Assembly: GCF_039545055.1 (NCBI RefSeq)
Contig: NZ_BAABRP010000013.1
Location: forward strand, 21,130-85,129
Source of the DNA: Deinococcus carri
Lineage (GTDB): Bacteria; Deinococcota; Deinococci; Deinococcales; Deinococcaceae
Direction: 5' to 3'
Length of the DNA: 64,000 bases
Part shown: in pieces, positions 48,914 through 64,000 of the stretch
Numbering within the stretch: the stretch's first letter is position 1
Layout: the number at the start of each line of letters is the position of its first letter
Notes under the pieces: generated by a model
What the model saw: only the letters and a program-made list of their open reading frames with translations
Databases searched by the model: none
What the model was told of the DNA's origin: nothing
Made by a program: the position numbers and the translations under genes

Positions 48914-50608
48914 TTACCGCAGCACCAGCACCGGCGGGTAGACCTGGTTGCGCCCGGCCCGTTTGGCACGGTAGAGGTGCTCGTCGGCCTGCTCGAAGGC
49001 GGCGCGCAGGGCCTGGTCGTCGGTGTCGCCGGTCAGCGTGTAGCCGATGCTGATGGTGAGGCGGGTGCCCGGCAGCAGGGCGGACCAGTCGTGGGCCTCG
49101 ATGGCCTGGCGCAGCCCCTCGACCAGGGCCGGGACCTCGGTGGGGTCCACGCCCTCCTGCACCAGCACAAACTCCTCGCCCCCGTAGCGGGCCAGCAGGC
49201 TGTCCTCGGGCAGTCTGGCCACGAGCTGGCCCGCGACCGACTGGAGCACCGCGTCCCCGACCACGTGCGAGTAGCGGTCGTTCACGGCCTTGAAGTGGTC
49301 GATGTCGAACATGACCAGCAGGAAGGGCGCGCTCTCGTCGTCGAGTTCGGCCAGGGCGTCTTGCAGACCGCGGCGGTTGAGCAGCCCGGTCAGGGGGTCC
49401 TGCCGGGCCAGGGCTTCGGCGCGGCGCACGCTGTCCTGCCAGGTGCTGGCCTCGGCACGGGCCTGGCGCAGCTCGCGCGCGAGGTCCTCGTTGCGCTGCT
49501 CGATGTGGGTCAGCCGCTCCAGGGTGCGGTGGGCGCGCTCCAGGGCGTTGCGGTAGGTTTCCAGTGCCCCTGCCAGGTTGCCCTCCTGCTCGTAGAGCCG
49601 GGCGATGGCCCGCAGCACCTCCTGCGTCTCGCGGGCGCGGCCCTGTCCGCGGACCAGGTCCAGCGCGTTCTGGTAGTGCTGATGGGCCAGCGTGCTCTGC
49701 CCCCGCGCGGCACTGACCTCGGCCATTGCCAGGTGGGCGTCCAGGTACGACTGCTGGCCCAGCTCGTGGTGGTGGTTCAGGGAGGCGGCGGCATGTTCGT
49801 GGGCGCGTTCCAGGTCCCCTTCCAGCAGGGCCAGCCGGGCCGCGTGGGCCTCCACGGACAGGGCCATCAGGACATCGGGCCGGACGGCCAGCATCCGGTA
49901 GCTGGCCTGGATTGCCGCATAGGCGCTGGCGCGGGCCTGGGCCTCCACGTCCGGGCGGTCCCGCTCGTGGGCCTGCCGCGCGATATTCAGGTAGGTCAGG
50001 GCGCTGTTCTCGTACAGGTAGGACCGCAGGGCGGGCTGCTCCTGCTCCGGCAGGTCAGGCAGCAGGTTCTCCAGCAGGCTGAGCTGGTGCAGCGCCTCCG
50101 GATAGTGCCCTGACACGTTTTCCAGATACGCGAGATTCACGTAGACGTGCGCCTGGTCGACCACGTCCCCCAGCGTGCGGGCCAGGCCCTGCGCGTCCAG
50201 CAGGTCGCGCCGCGTGCCCAGCACGTCCCCGGCGTTCAGGCGGGCAATCGCGCGGTTGTTGCGGACGCGGGCTTCCAGATGGTGCAGGCCGTGTTCCCGT
50301 GCCAGATCGAGGGCCAGCGCCGTGTGCTCGAACGCCTTTTCCTGACGGCCCTGCGCCACCTCGATAAAGGCCAGGCCGGACAGCACCTCGACCGTCGCGT
50401 CCGGGGCCGCCGCCCGGAGTGCCGCGTCCAATGCCTCATGCGCCAGGCTGGCCGCCAGTGGCAGGGAATGGTGGCGGTAATGCCGGGCCAGCGCCAGGTA
50501 TGCCCAGGCGCGCGCCACATCGGTCCGGGCCTCGGACAGCGCGCGCAGAAGCGGTGGGGGCGCATCGGACGGTATGCTCGCCGGCCCCGGACGGCGGACA
50601 GATTTCAT
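48914..50608 (-). CDS. TPR-GGDEF diguanylate cyclase
   Basis: This 564-residue protein has an N-terminal stack of TPR-like helices (about residues 30-370), a coiled-coil linker (residues 375-405, HIEQRNEDLARELRQARAE) and a C-terminal GGDEF domain. DPLTGLLNRRGL starts the cyclase, FDIDHFKAVND carries metal-binding Asp, and the active-site motif is GGEEF (RYGGEEFVL), an accepted variant. It should make cyclic-di-GMP. There is no membrane segment or receiver domain, so the TPR part is the likely sensor. No EAL or PilZ gene is nearby. Confidence 0.92.
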   Translation of the reverse strand: MKSVRRPGPASIPSDAPPPLLRALSEARTDVARAWAYLALARHYRHHSLPLAASLAHEALDAALRAAAPDATVEVLSGLAFIEVAQGRQEKAFEHTALALDLAREHGLHHLEARVRNNRAIARLNAGDVLGTRRDLLDAQGLARTLGDVVDQAHVYVNLAYLENVSGHYPEALHQLSLLENLLPDLPEQEQPALRSYLYENSALTYLNIARQAHERDRPDVEAQARASAYAAIQASYRMLAVRPDVLMALSVEAHAARLALLEGDLERAHEHAAASLNHHHELGQQSYLDAHLAMAEVSAARGQSTLAHQHYQNALDLVRGQGRARETQEVLRAIARLYEQEGNLAGALETYRNALERAHRTLERLTHIEQRNEDLARELRQARAEASTWQDSVRRAEALARQDPLTGLLNRRGLQDALAELDDESAPFLLVMFDIDHFKAVNDRYSHVVGDAVLQSVAGQLVARLPEDSLLARYGGEEFVLVQEGVDPTEVPALVEGLRQAIEAHDWSALLPGTRLTISIGYTLTGDTDDQALRAAFEQADEHLYRAKRAGRNQVYPPVLVLR

Positions 50609-50746
50609 GCAGTCTATTCTCTCGGAAGTGGTGGCAGAGAGCTATCACCCGAATGAAGGGGTTGGGGGGGAAAAGGGCCGCGCGGGTCCCCATTGCAGCT
50701 TTTGATGCACGCCACCTTCACCGCGTCCCTCTATGCTGGGATCTCT

Positions 50747-51712
50747 ATGCTTGGGCAAGTGGCGGCCATCGAGACGCGGGACTTACGCAAGGTGTACCGG
50801 GGCCGGGCGGTCGTGGATGGCCTGACCTTGACGGTGGGGGAGGGCGAGGTCTTCGGGTTCCTGGGGCCGAACGGGGCGGGCAAGAGCACCACCGTCAAGA
50901 TGCTGCTGGGTCTGGTGCGTCCCTCGGGCGGCGAGGTCCGGGTGCTGGGCGGCCTGCCTTCCGACCCGGCGATCCGCGCCCGCCTGGGCTTCCTGCCCGA
51001 GCAGTTCCGGTTTCAGACCTGGATGACCGGCGAGGAATTCCTGCACTTTCATGGCCGCCTGGCGGGCCTGGCGGCAGAGGAACTGCGGGTGCGGGTGCCG
51101 CAGGTGCTCGAAACGGTCGGCCTGGGGGGGCGGGGCCGCGAAGCCCTCGATGGGTACTCCAAGGGGATGCTTCAGCGGGCAGGGCTGGCGGGGGCCATCC
51201 TGGCGCGGCCACGGCTGGTCTTTCTGGACGAGCCGACCAGCGCGCTGGATCCGATTGGCCGGGTGGAGGTGCGCGAGATCATCGAACGCCTGCGCGCCGA
51301 GGGGGTGACGGTCTTTCTGAACTCGCACCTGCTCGCGGAGGTGGAGCAGGTGTGTGACCGGGTGGCCTTTGTCAAGGCGGGGCAGGTGCTGCGGCAGGGC
51401 AGCATGCGCGAACTGATGGGCGGCGTGCTGCCGGTGGACGTGCGGGTGGACCGCCTCCCCCCCGAGCTGCTGGCCGCCTTTGCCCGCCTGGGCGAAGTCC
51501 GGCACACCGACACCCACACGCCGGGCCGCGCCGACGTGGAACTCTGGCTGACCCACGAGGACGCGCTGCCCGCCCTGGCCGAGGCCGTTCACGCCCACGG
51601 CGCGCGCCTGTACGCCCTCACGCCGCGCCGCCCGGACCTCGAAACGCTGTTCCTCGAACTGATCGAGGACACGCCCGAGACAGCCGCCGGGCGGGAGGTG
51701 ACCCGTGCGTAA
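50747..51712 (+). CDS. ABC transporter ATP-binding protein
   Basis: This 321-residue ATPase has Walker A GPNGAGKST, the signature motif as YSKGMLQR (divergent from LSGGQ), Walker B LVFLDEPTSALDP and the H-loop NSHLLAEVE, with an extra C-terminal domain of about 100 residues. It energises the permease that overlaps its 3' end. Resemblance is to export (CcmA/NatA-type) systems, so it likely exports a drug or helps membrane assembly. The ATG at 50747 is used because the ATPase motif begins there and TATGCT is 9 nt upstream. Confidence 0.93.
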   Translation: MLGQVAAIETRDLRKVYRGRAVVDGLTLTVGEGEVFGFLGPNGAGKSTTVKMLLGLVRPSGGEVRVLGGLPSDPAIRARLGFLPEQFRFQTWMTGEEFLHFHGRLAGLAAEELRVRVPQVLETVGLGGRGREALDGYSKGMLQRAGLAGAILARPRLVFLDEPTSALDPIGRVEVREIIERLRAEGVTVFLNSHLLAEVEQVCDRVAFVKAGQVLRQGSMRELMGGVLPVDVRVDRLPPELLAAFARLGEVRHTDTHTPGRADVELWLTHEDALPALAEAVHAHGARLYALTPRRPDLETLFLELIEDTPETAAGREVTRA

Positions 51713-52577
51713 TGCCCTCCTGATCGCGGAACTGTCGCTGCGTGAGGCGGTGCGCAAGCGGCTGGTGGTCGTGCTGCTGCTGCTGACGGCGGCCTTCCTG
51801 GGCTTTTACCTGTACGGCGTGCTACGGCTGGAACAGACCCTGGACCAGCGCGCCCTGGACGCGGGGCTGGAGGGCCGCAGCGTGACCGGCGCGGCCAATC
51901 TCCCGGTGATGTACGCGGCGATGTTCGGCATGTACCTGGTCTATTTCCTGGGCGCGTTGATGGCGGTGCTGTCTACGGTGGGCGCGGTGAGCGGCGACAT
52001 CGAGAGCGGCGTGATGCAGTCGATCATCGCCCGGCCCATCAGCCGCGCGCAGCTCGTGCTGGGGCGCTGGCTGGGCTTCACGGCCGTGAATGTCCTGTAC
52101 GTGGCGTTTGTCAGCGCGGCCCTGCTGGGTGGCATTTTCCTGATCACCGGCTTCCTGCCGCCCGCGCCCCTGCCCGCCACCGCCCTGATCCTGCTCGCCA
52201 TCATGCTGATCACGGCCCTGACGGTGCTGGGCAGCACGCTCTTTACCACCCTCGCCAACGGCATCGGCGTGTTCGTGCTGTACGGCGCGGGCTTCGCGGG
52301 CGGCATCCTGGCGACCATCGGCACCTTTGCCGCCAGTCCCACCCTCACCACGCTGGGCCGGGTCGCCAACACGCTGATGCCCACCAATGCCCTGTGGCTG
52401 GGGGCCAGCTACCACCTGCAACCGGATGTCCTGCGCCAGCTCGGGGAGGTCACGCGCGGGGCCAACCCCTTTTTCGGCGGCGCGCCCACCCCGCCGGCCA
52501 TGATCATCTGGGCCGCCGTCTACGCGCTGCTGGCCGTGCTGCTCGCTATGTGGCAGTTCAGCCGCCGCGACCTGTAG
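51705..52577 (+). CDS. ABC transporter permease (ABC-2 type)
   Basis: This 290-residue protein has six hydrophobic helices and an N-terminal amphipathic stretch (LIAELSLREAVRKR). The SGVMQSIIARPISRAQLVLGRW region is characteristic of ABC-2 permeases of the NatB/NosY type. The GTG at 51705 overlaps the ATPase gene by 8 bp, so both are co-translated. Substrate unknown. It converges with a small hypothetical gene only 6 bp away. Confidence 0.92.
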   Translation: MRNALLIAELSLREAVRKRLVVVLLLLTAAFLGFYLYGVLRLEQTLDQRALDAGLEGRSVTGAANLPVMYAAMFGMYLVYFLGALMAVLSTVGAVSGDIESGVMQSIIARPISRAQLVLGRWLGFTAVNVLYVAFVSAALLGGIFLITGFLPPAPLPATALILLAIMLITALTVLGSTLFTTLANGIGVFVLYGAGFAGGILATIGTFAASPTLTTLGRVANTLMPTNALWLGASYHLQPDVLRQLGEVTRGANPFFGGAPTPPAMIIWAAVYALLAVLLAMWQFSRRDL

Positions 52578-52583
52578 CCGGGG

Positions 52584-52916
52584 TCAACCGGGCAGGAGCA
52601 CGGCGTGCCAGGTGGCCTCGGCAGTGTCGTCGTTGCCCTCCCGGCCCGTCATGCCGGTGTCGTGGCAGGTAAAGCCCATCAGCGGCAGAACGTGCCCGCC
52701 CACGTCCAGGGTGTAGGTGCCGTGCTGGTTCGCGCCCGGTGTCCGGCTGTGGGCGGCATGATAGGTCACGACCGCGGACACGCCGGGCCGCACGTCCGCC
52801 CGACCCGACGCCGTGACCACTCCCGCGAAGCGCCGTTCCGGGTCGCCCACCTCGCCGTGCCAGGCCCCCCGGACCTCGATCAATGTCCCGCTCGCCGGTT
52901 CCCGCTGCGTCGTCAT
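52584..52916 (-). CDS. 110-residue hypothetical protein
   Basis: No family is recognised. The product (starting MTTQREPASGTLIEVRG) is mixed and soluble, with a central FAGVVTASGRADVRPGV and a His-rich region (YHAAHSRTP). TGTGAT ends 6 nt before the ATG at 52916, a leaderless arrangement. It ends 6 bp from the convergent permease stop. Confidence 0.6.
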   Translation of the reverse strand: MTTQREPASGTLIEVRGAWHGEVGDPERRFAGVVTASGRADVRPGVSAVVTYHAAHSRTPGANQHGTYTLDVGGHVLPLMGFTCHDTGMTGREGNDDTAEATWHAVLLPG

Positions 52917-52978
52917 GCGTTCATCACAGCAGAGGGCGGGTGAGCCGGATGTGGGGCCTCTCAAGCCCGGCAGCAGAC

Positions 52979-53007
52979 GGGGCCGGACCCACGCCTGGTC
53001 CGGCCCC
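52979..53007 (-). terminator. Perfect 11-bp hairpin after the coiled-coil gene
   Basis: GGGGCCGGACC and GGTCCGGCCCC pair exactly around a 7-nt loop. It follows the stop of the 53022-53621 gene on the minus strand. A T run is missing, so terminator strength is uncertain. Confidence 0.55.
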
Positions 53008-53021
53008 CCGTCGGCTCCGGC

Positions 53022-53621
<600 letters not shown>

Positions 53622-53773
53622 GGGCCGATTGTCCGGCGCTGGCGCGTGGGGCGGGTGAGGGGGGGTTTAAGGGAGCCAGGGATGAGGGAGACAGGAGGTC
53701 TGGCCCGTTCCCGGAGGCGTTCGTAAGCTCCGGGCTTGCTCCCGGCGGCCCGGCGCGGCAGACTCTGGGGAAC

Positions 53774-54886
<1,113 letters not shown>

Positions 54887-54941
54887 AGTCACCTGGCGAG
54901 TTACGGTGGCGGCCGTGGTTCAATCGCCCCAGGAGGCCGCC

Positions 54942-55439
<498 letters not shown>

Positions 55440-55465
55440 GCGGTGCGGGGCCGTACCCTGGGCGC

Positions 55466-55861
55466 ATGAACGGTTCCTCCTCTCCTCCTTCCACCGTCGT
55501 GCGGCCGCTGTGGGTGGTCCTGGGCTTCGTGCTGACCGGCCTGGGGTTCCTGGGCCTGCTGCTGCCGGGCTTTCCGGGGACGGTGTGGTTCGTGCTGGCG
55601 GCGGGGGCCTTTGCGCGCGGCAACCCGAAATGGGAGGCGTGGCTGCTGTCGCGCCCCGTCGTGGGTGAGCTGGTGCGCGACTACCGCGAGGGGCGCGGGA
55701 TGCCGCTGCGGGCCAAGTGGATCGCCTGCGCCTGCATCGTGGTGGCCGTGGGCTGGAGCCTGCCGCGGATTCCGGTGCTGGCCGGACAGGTGGCCTGGGC
55801 GCTGGTGGGGCTGGCGGGCATCCTGTTCATCACCCTGTGGGTGCCGACGCGCCGTCCCTGA
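55466..55861 (+). CDS. YbaN-like DUF454 membrane protein
   Basis: This 131-residue inner-membrane protein has three hydrophobic helices and the DUF454 hallmarks PLWVVLGFVLTGLGFLGLLLPG in parts, then FPGTVWFVLAAGAFARGNP. E. coli YbaN belongs here; its role is unknown. TACCCT ends 6 nt before the ATG (55454-55459), so the message is leaderless and starts separately from rraA. Confidence 0.87.
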   Translation: MNGSSSPPSTVVRPLWVVLGFVLTGLGFLGLLLPGFPGTVWFVLAAGAFARGNPKWEAWLLSRPVVGELVRDYREGRGMPLRAKWIACACIVVAVGWSLPRIPVLAGQVAWALVGLAGILFITLWVPTRRP

Positions 55862-55927
55862 AGGGCTGCGCCCGCCAGCCGGACCGAACTTCCACTTGTC
55901 CCGCCGCCCCGCCGCTAGACTCGCCGC

Positions 55928-56932
<1,005 letters not shown>

Positions 56933-56960
56933 TCGGGTGAGGTAGCCCGGGAAGGCGGGC

Positions 56961-57719
56961 CTACACGTACAGCCGAGCGTACCCGCGCCGCTCCAGCTCC
57001 GCCACGTTCAGCAGCTTGCCGACCGTGTAGTACTTGATGCCCTCGCCGCCGGGCGTGAGGCAGCGGGCCTGGCTGCCGCGCATCAGCGTGCAGGAGGCGT
57101 ACCAGGGCGCAGGCAGCCCGCCCGCGTGCAGGGCCTGCCGGATGCGGCCCAGCGAGAGCATCACGCCCAGGCCGCTGGGCTGGAAATGGTGCAGCAGCCA
57201 GTCGGCCCGGGTGCGCAGGTGGCCGCCCTCGCAGGTGAACCACTCCGGGACTGTCGGAGCGTCGAACGCCAGCGTGCCGGGTGGAGGAGGCAGCCTCCCG
57301 CCCCGCCGTGCGCCGCGCACCCAGAGCTGCTCGTAGGCCTCTGGCGAGATCAGGTCATGCGTCTCGAAGGCGACGTTCTCTGTCCGGCGACTGCCTGCTG
57401 GCGCGGGAAAGTCGGCCAGCGCGTACTGCTCGGACTTGACCTCCAGCGTACGCCCCTCCCCGCCCTGGCTCCAGAGTTCCAGATCCCCGTAAACCTGCTC
57501 CTGCCGTGGGCGGGGTTCCAGCCGCACCTCCACCCCCAGCACCTGCTCGCTCACGGCGCGGCGCACCCGCCCGTCCACCCGCACCACCACGCGGGCGAGG
57601 GGCGTGCCGTCTCGGAAGGGCAGGGCCTCCCGGTGCCGGGCGAGCAGCCGCGCGACGGCGACCTCCCCGGCATCGCCCAGGCGTTTGGCGTCGTCGAAGG
57701 AGCGGGAGGTGGGGTCCAT
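56961..57719 (-). CDS. Candidate PD-(D/E)xK nuclease-fold protein
   Basis: This 252-residue protein is not one I recognise as a named family. Its first half shows the order of a PD-(D/E)xK core: a helix with Glu (GDAGEVAVARLLARH), a strand with Asp (VYGDLELWSQ), then the E-x-K strand (GRTLEVKSEQ). The second half (SPEAYEQLWVRGAR) is unlike known nucleases. TAGCAT ends 5 nt before the ATG. It is divergent from an MrfA-like helicase only 217 bp away, which suggests DNA processing as a shared task. The nuclease assignment is an inference. Confidence 0.6.
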   Translation of the reverse strand: MDPTSRSFDDAKRLGDAGEVAVARLLARHREALPFRDGTPLARVVVRVDGRVRRAVSEQVLGVEVRLEPRPRQEQVYGDLELWSQGGEGRTLEVKSEQYALADFPAPAGSRRTENVAFETHDLISPEAYEQLWVRGARRGGRLPPPPGTLAFDAPTVPEWFTCEGGHLRTRADWLLHHFQPSGLGVMLSLGRIRQALHAGGLPAPWYASCTLMRGSQARCLTPGGEGIKYYTVGKLLNVAELERRGYARLYV

Positions 57720-57815
57720 GCCCCATGCTAGGACGGCGCTCCGTTGCGTTGCCGCATGTTTCAGGCGTCCACTCCACTGCGCGCCGCCCTTTCTGCGTTA
57801 CTCGCTTCGCTCGGC

Positions 57816-57840
57816 AAGGTTGCCAAAAGGCGGCAACCTT
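57816..57840. repeat. Inverted repeat in the helicase/nuclease divergent region
   Basis: AAGGTTGCC and GGCAACCTT are exact inverse copies around AAAAGGC, flanked on both sides by CTTTCTGCG. It lies between two leaderless promoters and could be an operator for a shared regulator or a small hairpin RNA. Confidence 0.4.
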
Positions 57841-57936
57841 TCTGCGCCCCGCCCTAGGCCGCGCGCCTCCCCGCACAGGCCCCACATCGTCACCTCGGTT
57901 CCCCCGCGCGGCCCTCCCCGCCCTACACTGAACAGC

Positions 57937-60566
<2,630 letters not shown>

Positions 60567-60570
<4 letters not shown>

Positions 60571-60596
60571 CCCCACCTCAGCGGCGTGGCTATACT
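60567..60596 (+). promoter_or_regulatory. tRNA-Gln promoter overlapping the helicase stop codon
   Basis: TTGACC (60567-60572) contains the helicase TGA; TATACT (60591-60596) is 18 nt downstream. Transcription would begin about 50 nt before the tRNA. Confidence 0.75.
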
Positions 60597-60651
60597 CTCT
60601 TGCGCTTCAGCAGAAGCGGCAACACATGCTGAGCGGGGACTGTGTTGATCT

Positions 60652-60725
60652 GGGGATATGGTGTAATGGCAGCACAACAGATTTTGGATCTGTTTGTCTA
60701 GGTTCGAATCCTGGTATCCCTGCCA
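60652..60725 (+). tRNA. tRNA-Gln (anticodon UUG)
   Basis: A 74-nt cloverleaf with encoded CCA. The acceptor pairs GGGGATA with TATCCCT (weak first pair, as in other Gln tRNAs). ACAGA/TCTGT encloses the anticodon loop TTTTGGA with UUG, and GGTTCGAATCC is the T loop. The discriminator base is G. It reads CAA/CAG. Confidence 0.95.
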
Positions 60726-60738
60726 CCTGTTGGCCTTC

Positions 60739-60775
60739 GGGGCGGAACATTCAAGTGTTCCGCCCCGGCTCTTTT
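60739..60775 (+). terminator. Rho-independent terminator after tRNA-Gln
   Basis: GGGGCGGAACA and TGTTCCGCCCC form a perfect 11-bp stem with a 6-nt loop, followed by GGCTCTTTT. Confidence 0.92.
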
Positions 60776-60940
60776 GCGCCCGGCCGACGGCTGGCCGCTG
60801 CCTCTATGAGGCCCAATTCTATCCCGGCTCACGTTCCGTCAGGTGGGCTTCACCCAACGTCAGGCGGGGGAGCCTAGGCTGACTTCAGCAGCGGACCACC
60901 GGTTTTCCCGCACTGGGACGTAACCCGGTCCCCGGTATCC

Positions 60941-61547
<607 letters not shown>

Positions 61548-61555
61548 GGCTCCGG

Positions 61556-61591
61556 CAGGCAGAACGGGCATCCCCTGGGGTGCCTGTTTTT
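61556..61591 (+). terminator. Terminator after DUF4384 gene
   Basis: CAGGCA (61556-61561) pairs with TGCCTG (61581-61586), and the inner CCCC/GGGG pairs add to the stem. TTTTT follows. Confidence 0.7.
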
Positions 61592-61652
61592 GTGCCTCCC
61601 GCTGGGTGCGCCTGCCAGGAGGGCAGCCAGCGGCCAGCCACCAGCGAGTGGG

Positions 61653-62440
61653 CTACCGCGTCAGCACGTAAAAGGCCCGCTCGCCTTCCCGCGCGAGGTC
61701 GGTCACGGCGTAGCCCCGTGCCAGGTACGCGCCCAGCACCTCCCGTAACGCCAGCCGCCAGGCCAGCCGGGCCGCTTCGGGCAGGCGGTCGGCCTGTGTC
61801 GGCACCTCGGCCAATACCCGCTCCCCGCTCAGGTTCAGTCGGGAAGGGCCGGGCAGGTCCCCCGCCGCCTCCAGCGCCCGCTCGCCCTGGGCAGGGGGGG
61901 CGGGTCGTTCGGCGTGTGGCCGCGTCAGGTCCCATTCCACCACCAGGCGGTCGGCGGGAAAGGCCGTCTCGCGATCCTCCCCCAGTGCGTACCAGTCGGG
62001 GTGGTAGCTCACGGCCCGCGCCCCCAGCTTGCCCAGGTTCAGCCGGGCGTTGCGCGCCACCAGGGGGTCGAAGGTCCAGGTCATGCGGGTCAGGCCCTGC
62101 GCCAAGGCCCGCTCCCGCTGCGCCAGCTTCAGGGCGACGGCGGCCCCGCTTCCGCGCCAGCCCGGCCCCACCGCCAGCAGGTGCGAATGGTGCCAGACCT
62201 GTCCGCCTTGCAGCGCCGGAAACCCGTAGGCCAGGCCGAAGGGGAGAGCAGCGGCGTCTCCCTGGGCCGGATATGCGCCGAGCACAATCGCGCCCGTGTG
62301 TGCCCCGATGCGGAACATGGTCGCGGGCAGCACCTCGCGGTCGGCGTAGCCCCAGGCCTGCACCTGCACGTCCTCCAGCGCGCGCATGGCCCAGGGGTCC
62401 GTCACGTCCCGGATAACAAAGGCCCGCGTGTTCGGCTCGC

Positions 62441-62444
<4 letters not shown>
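61653..62444 (-). CDS. COG3375-type GNAT acyltransferase, partner of racemase
   Basis: This 263-residue protein is a GNAT-like acyltransferase of the COG3375 type ([30 protein letters not shown] in pieces, [21 protein letters not shown]). Members paired with N-succinylamino-acid racemase succinylate D-amino acids in other bacteria (Geobacillus-type pathway). The start is a TTG at 62444 that overlaps the racemase stop (TTGA) with GAGGAG upstream, so the two are coupled. This gene pair is a strong functional clue but the exact acyl donor is not proven here. Confidence 0.78.
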
Positions 62445-63550
<1,106 letters not shown>

Positions 63551-63655
63551 GCCCCAGTATGCCCGCTGGTGAACTGGCGACATGAGGCCAGGACGACCTG
63601 AAGGGCCTTTCCAGGCAGGCTTTTCACCGTTTGTGGAGCGGAGGGATGGGGGGAG

Positions 63656-63718
<63 letters not shown>

Positions 63719-63853
63719 GTGAAGAGATGCGAGAGCAGGGCCACCTGACAGGGTGGTATGAGCGGAAGTCCCTTGGGATTTCTCCAGACTCGTGAAGAGC
63801 CGCGAGGCTCAGAGGCACCAGGCTTCGGCCTGGGGTGAACACTAATCAACGAA

Positions 63854-63871
63854 CGGTCCGCGAGCGGACCG
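63854..63871 (+). other. Hairpin in the 16S rRNA leader
   Basis: CGGTCCG-CGAG-CGGACCG is a perfect 7-bp stem with a CGAG loop, just before the mature 16S 5' end. It is probably part of the precursor and its processing signals. Confidence 0.6.
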
Positions 63872-63884
63872 ACGCTTGAGCCAT

Positions 63885-64000
<116 letters not shown>

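Noticed and set aside
53622..53773. A regulatory dyad in the xdhC divergent region
   Set aside because: GC-rich stretches can pair but no symmetric site stands out from background.

Overview
The window is a high-GC bacterial chromosome segment (41 of 60 bases G/C at 12001-12060) from a Deinococcus species. The genus call rests on the start of a 16S rRNA gene at the right edge with a Deinococcus-like 5' end. It is supported by many -10 boxes lying 5-7 nt before a start codon (the leaderless gene starts known to be common in Deinococcus), by an N-acylamino-acid racemase like that of D. radiodurans, and by several families of short hairpin-rich repeats.

Layout. 1-7834 is a surface-polysaccharide operon: the end of a Wzy-like polymerase, four glycosyltransferases, then rfbB-rfbA-rfbC-rfbD for dTDP-rhamnose. 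Nearly every gene overlaps the next by 1-8 bp. The first 3.45 kb is AT-rich (20 of 60 bases G/C at 1561-1620), so it is probably imported. An O-antigen-ligase-like gene and a lower-GC membrane protein follow on the other strand. 9997-17241 holds tRNA-Glu, a phosphohexomutase, lpdA, a DcuS/DcuR-type two-component pair and the C4-dicarboxylate transporter dctA. 17301-19406 is a pseudouridine salvage pair, psuG plus an HTH-kinase fusion. 19694-25122 holds small metabolic and hypothetical genes, a CitE-like lyase, a RIO kinase and CorA. 25313-32207 holds a RecQ-family helicase, a DUF2795 tandem protein, an orphan NMT1-type binding protein, an RGG-rich protein and an S9 peptidase.

The central part (32304-45251) has an M20 peptidase, a DUF4142 protein, a PIG-L deacetylase (possible bacillithiol step), two double-GNAT proteins, a MerR regulator with its BAAT-type hydrolase, a YhhQ-type transporter overlapping a QueF-like protein, prepilin peptidase and rimO. 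45421-52577 has minDE, an SDR gene split by a MITE, an aldo/keto reductase, a TPR-GGDEF protein and an ABC export pair. 52584-63550 has xdhC, rraA, a multi-cluster ferredoxin-like protein, a candidate PD-(D/E)xK nuclease divergent from an MrfA/YprA-like helicase, tRNA-Gln, a DUF4384 protein and the NSAR/GNAT pair. The rrn promoter, leader and first ~116 nt of 16S rRNA close the window.

No CRISPR array, transposase, prophage or plasmid gene was seen. The most distinctive items are: a MITE with 3-bp target duplications sitting inside the Tyr-x3-Lys motif of an SDR gene; two unrelated helicases that end in the same PcrA/UvrD-like Tudor domain; a helicase/nuclease-like divergent pair; an FRPRED/RGG repeat protein; and a YhhQ-QueF-like couple whose QueF member lacks a canonical catalytic residue. 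All calls are from reading sequence; no database search was run.
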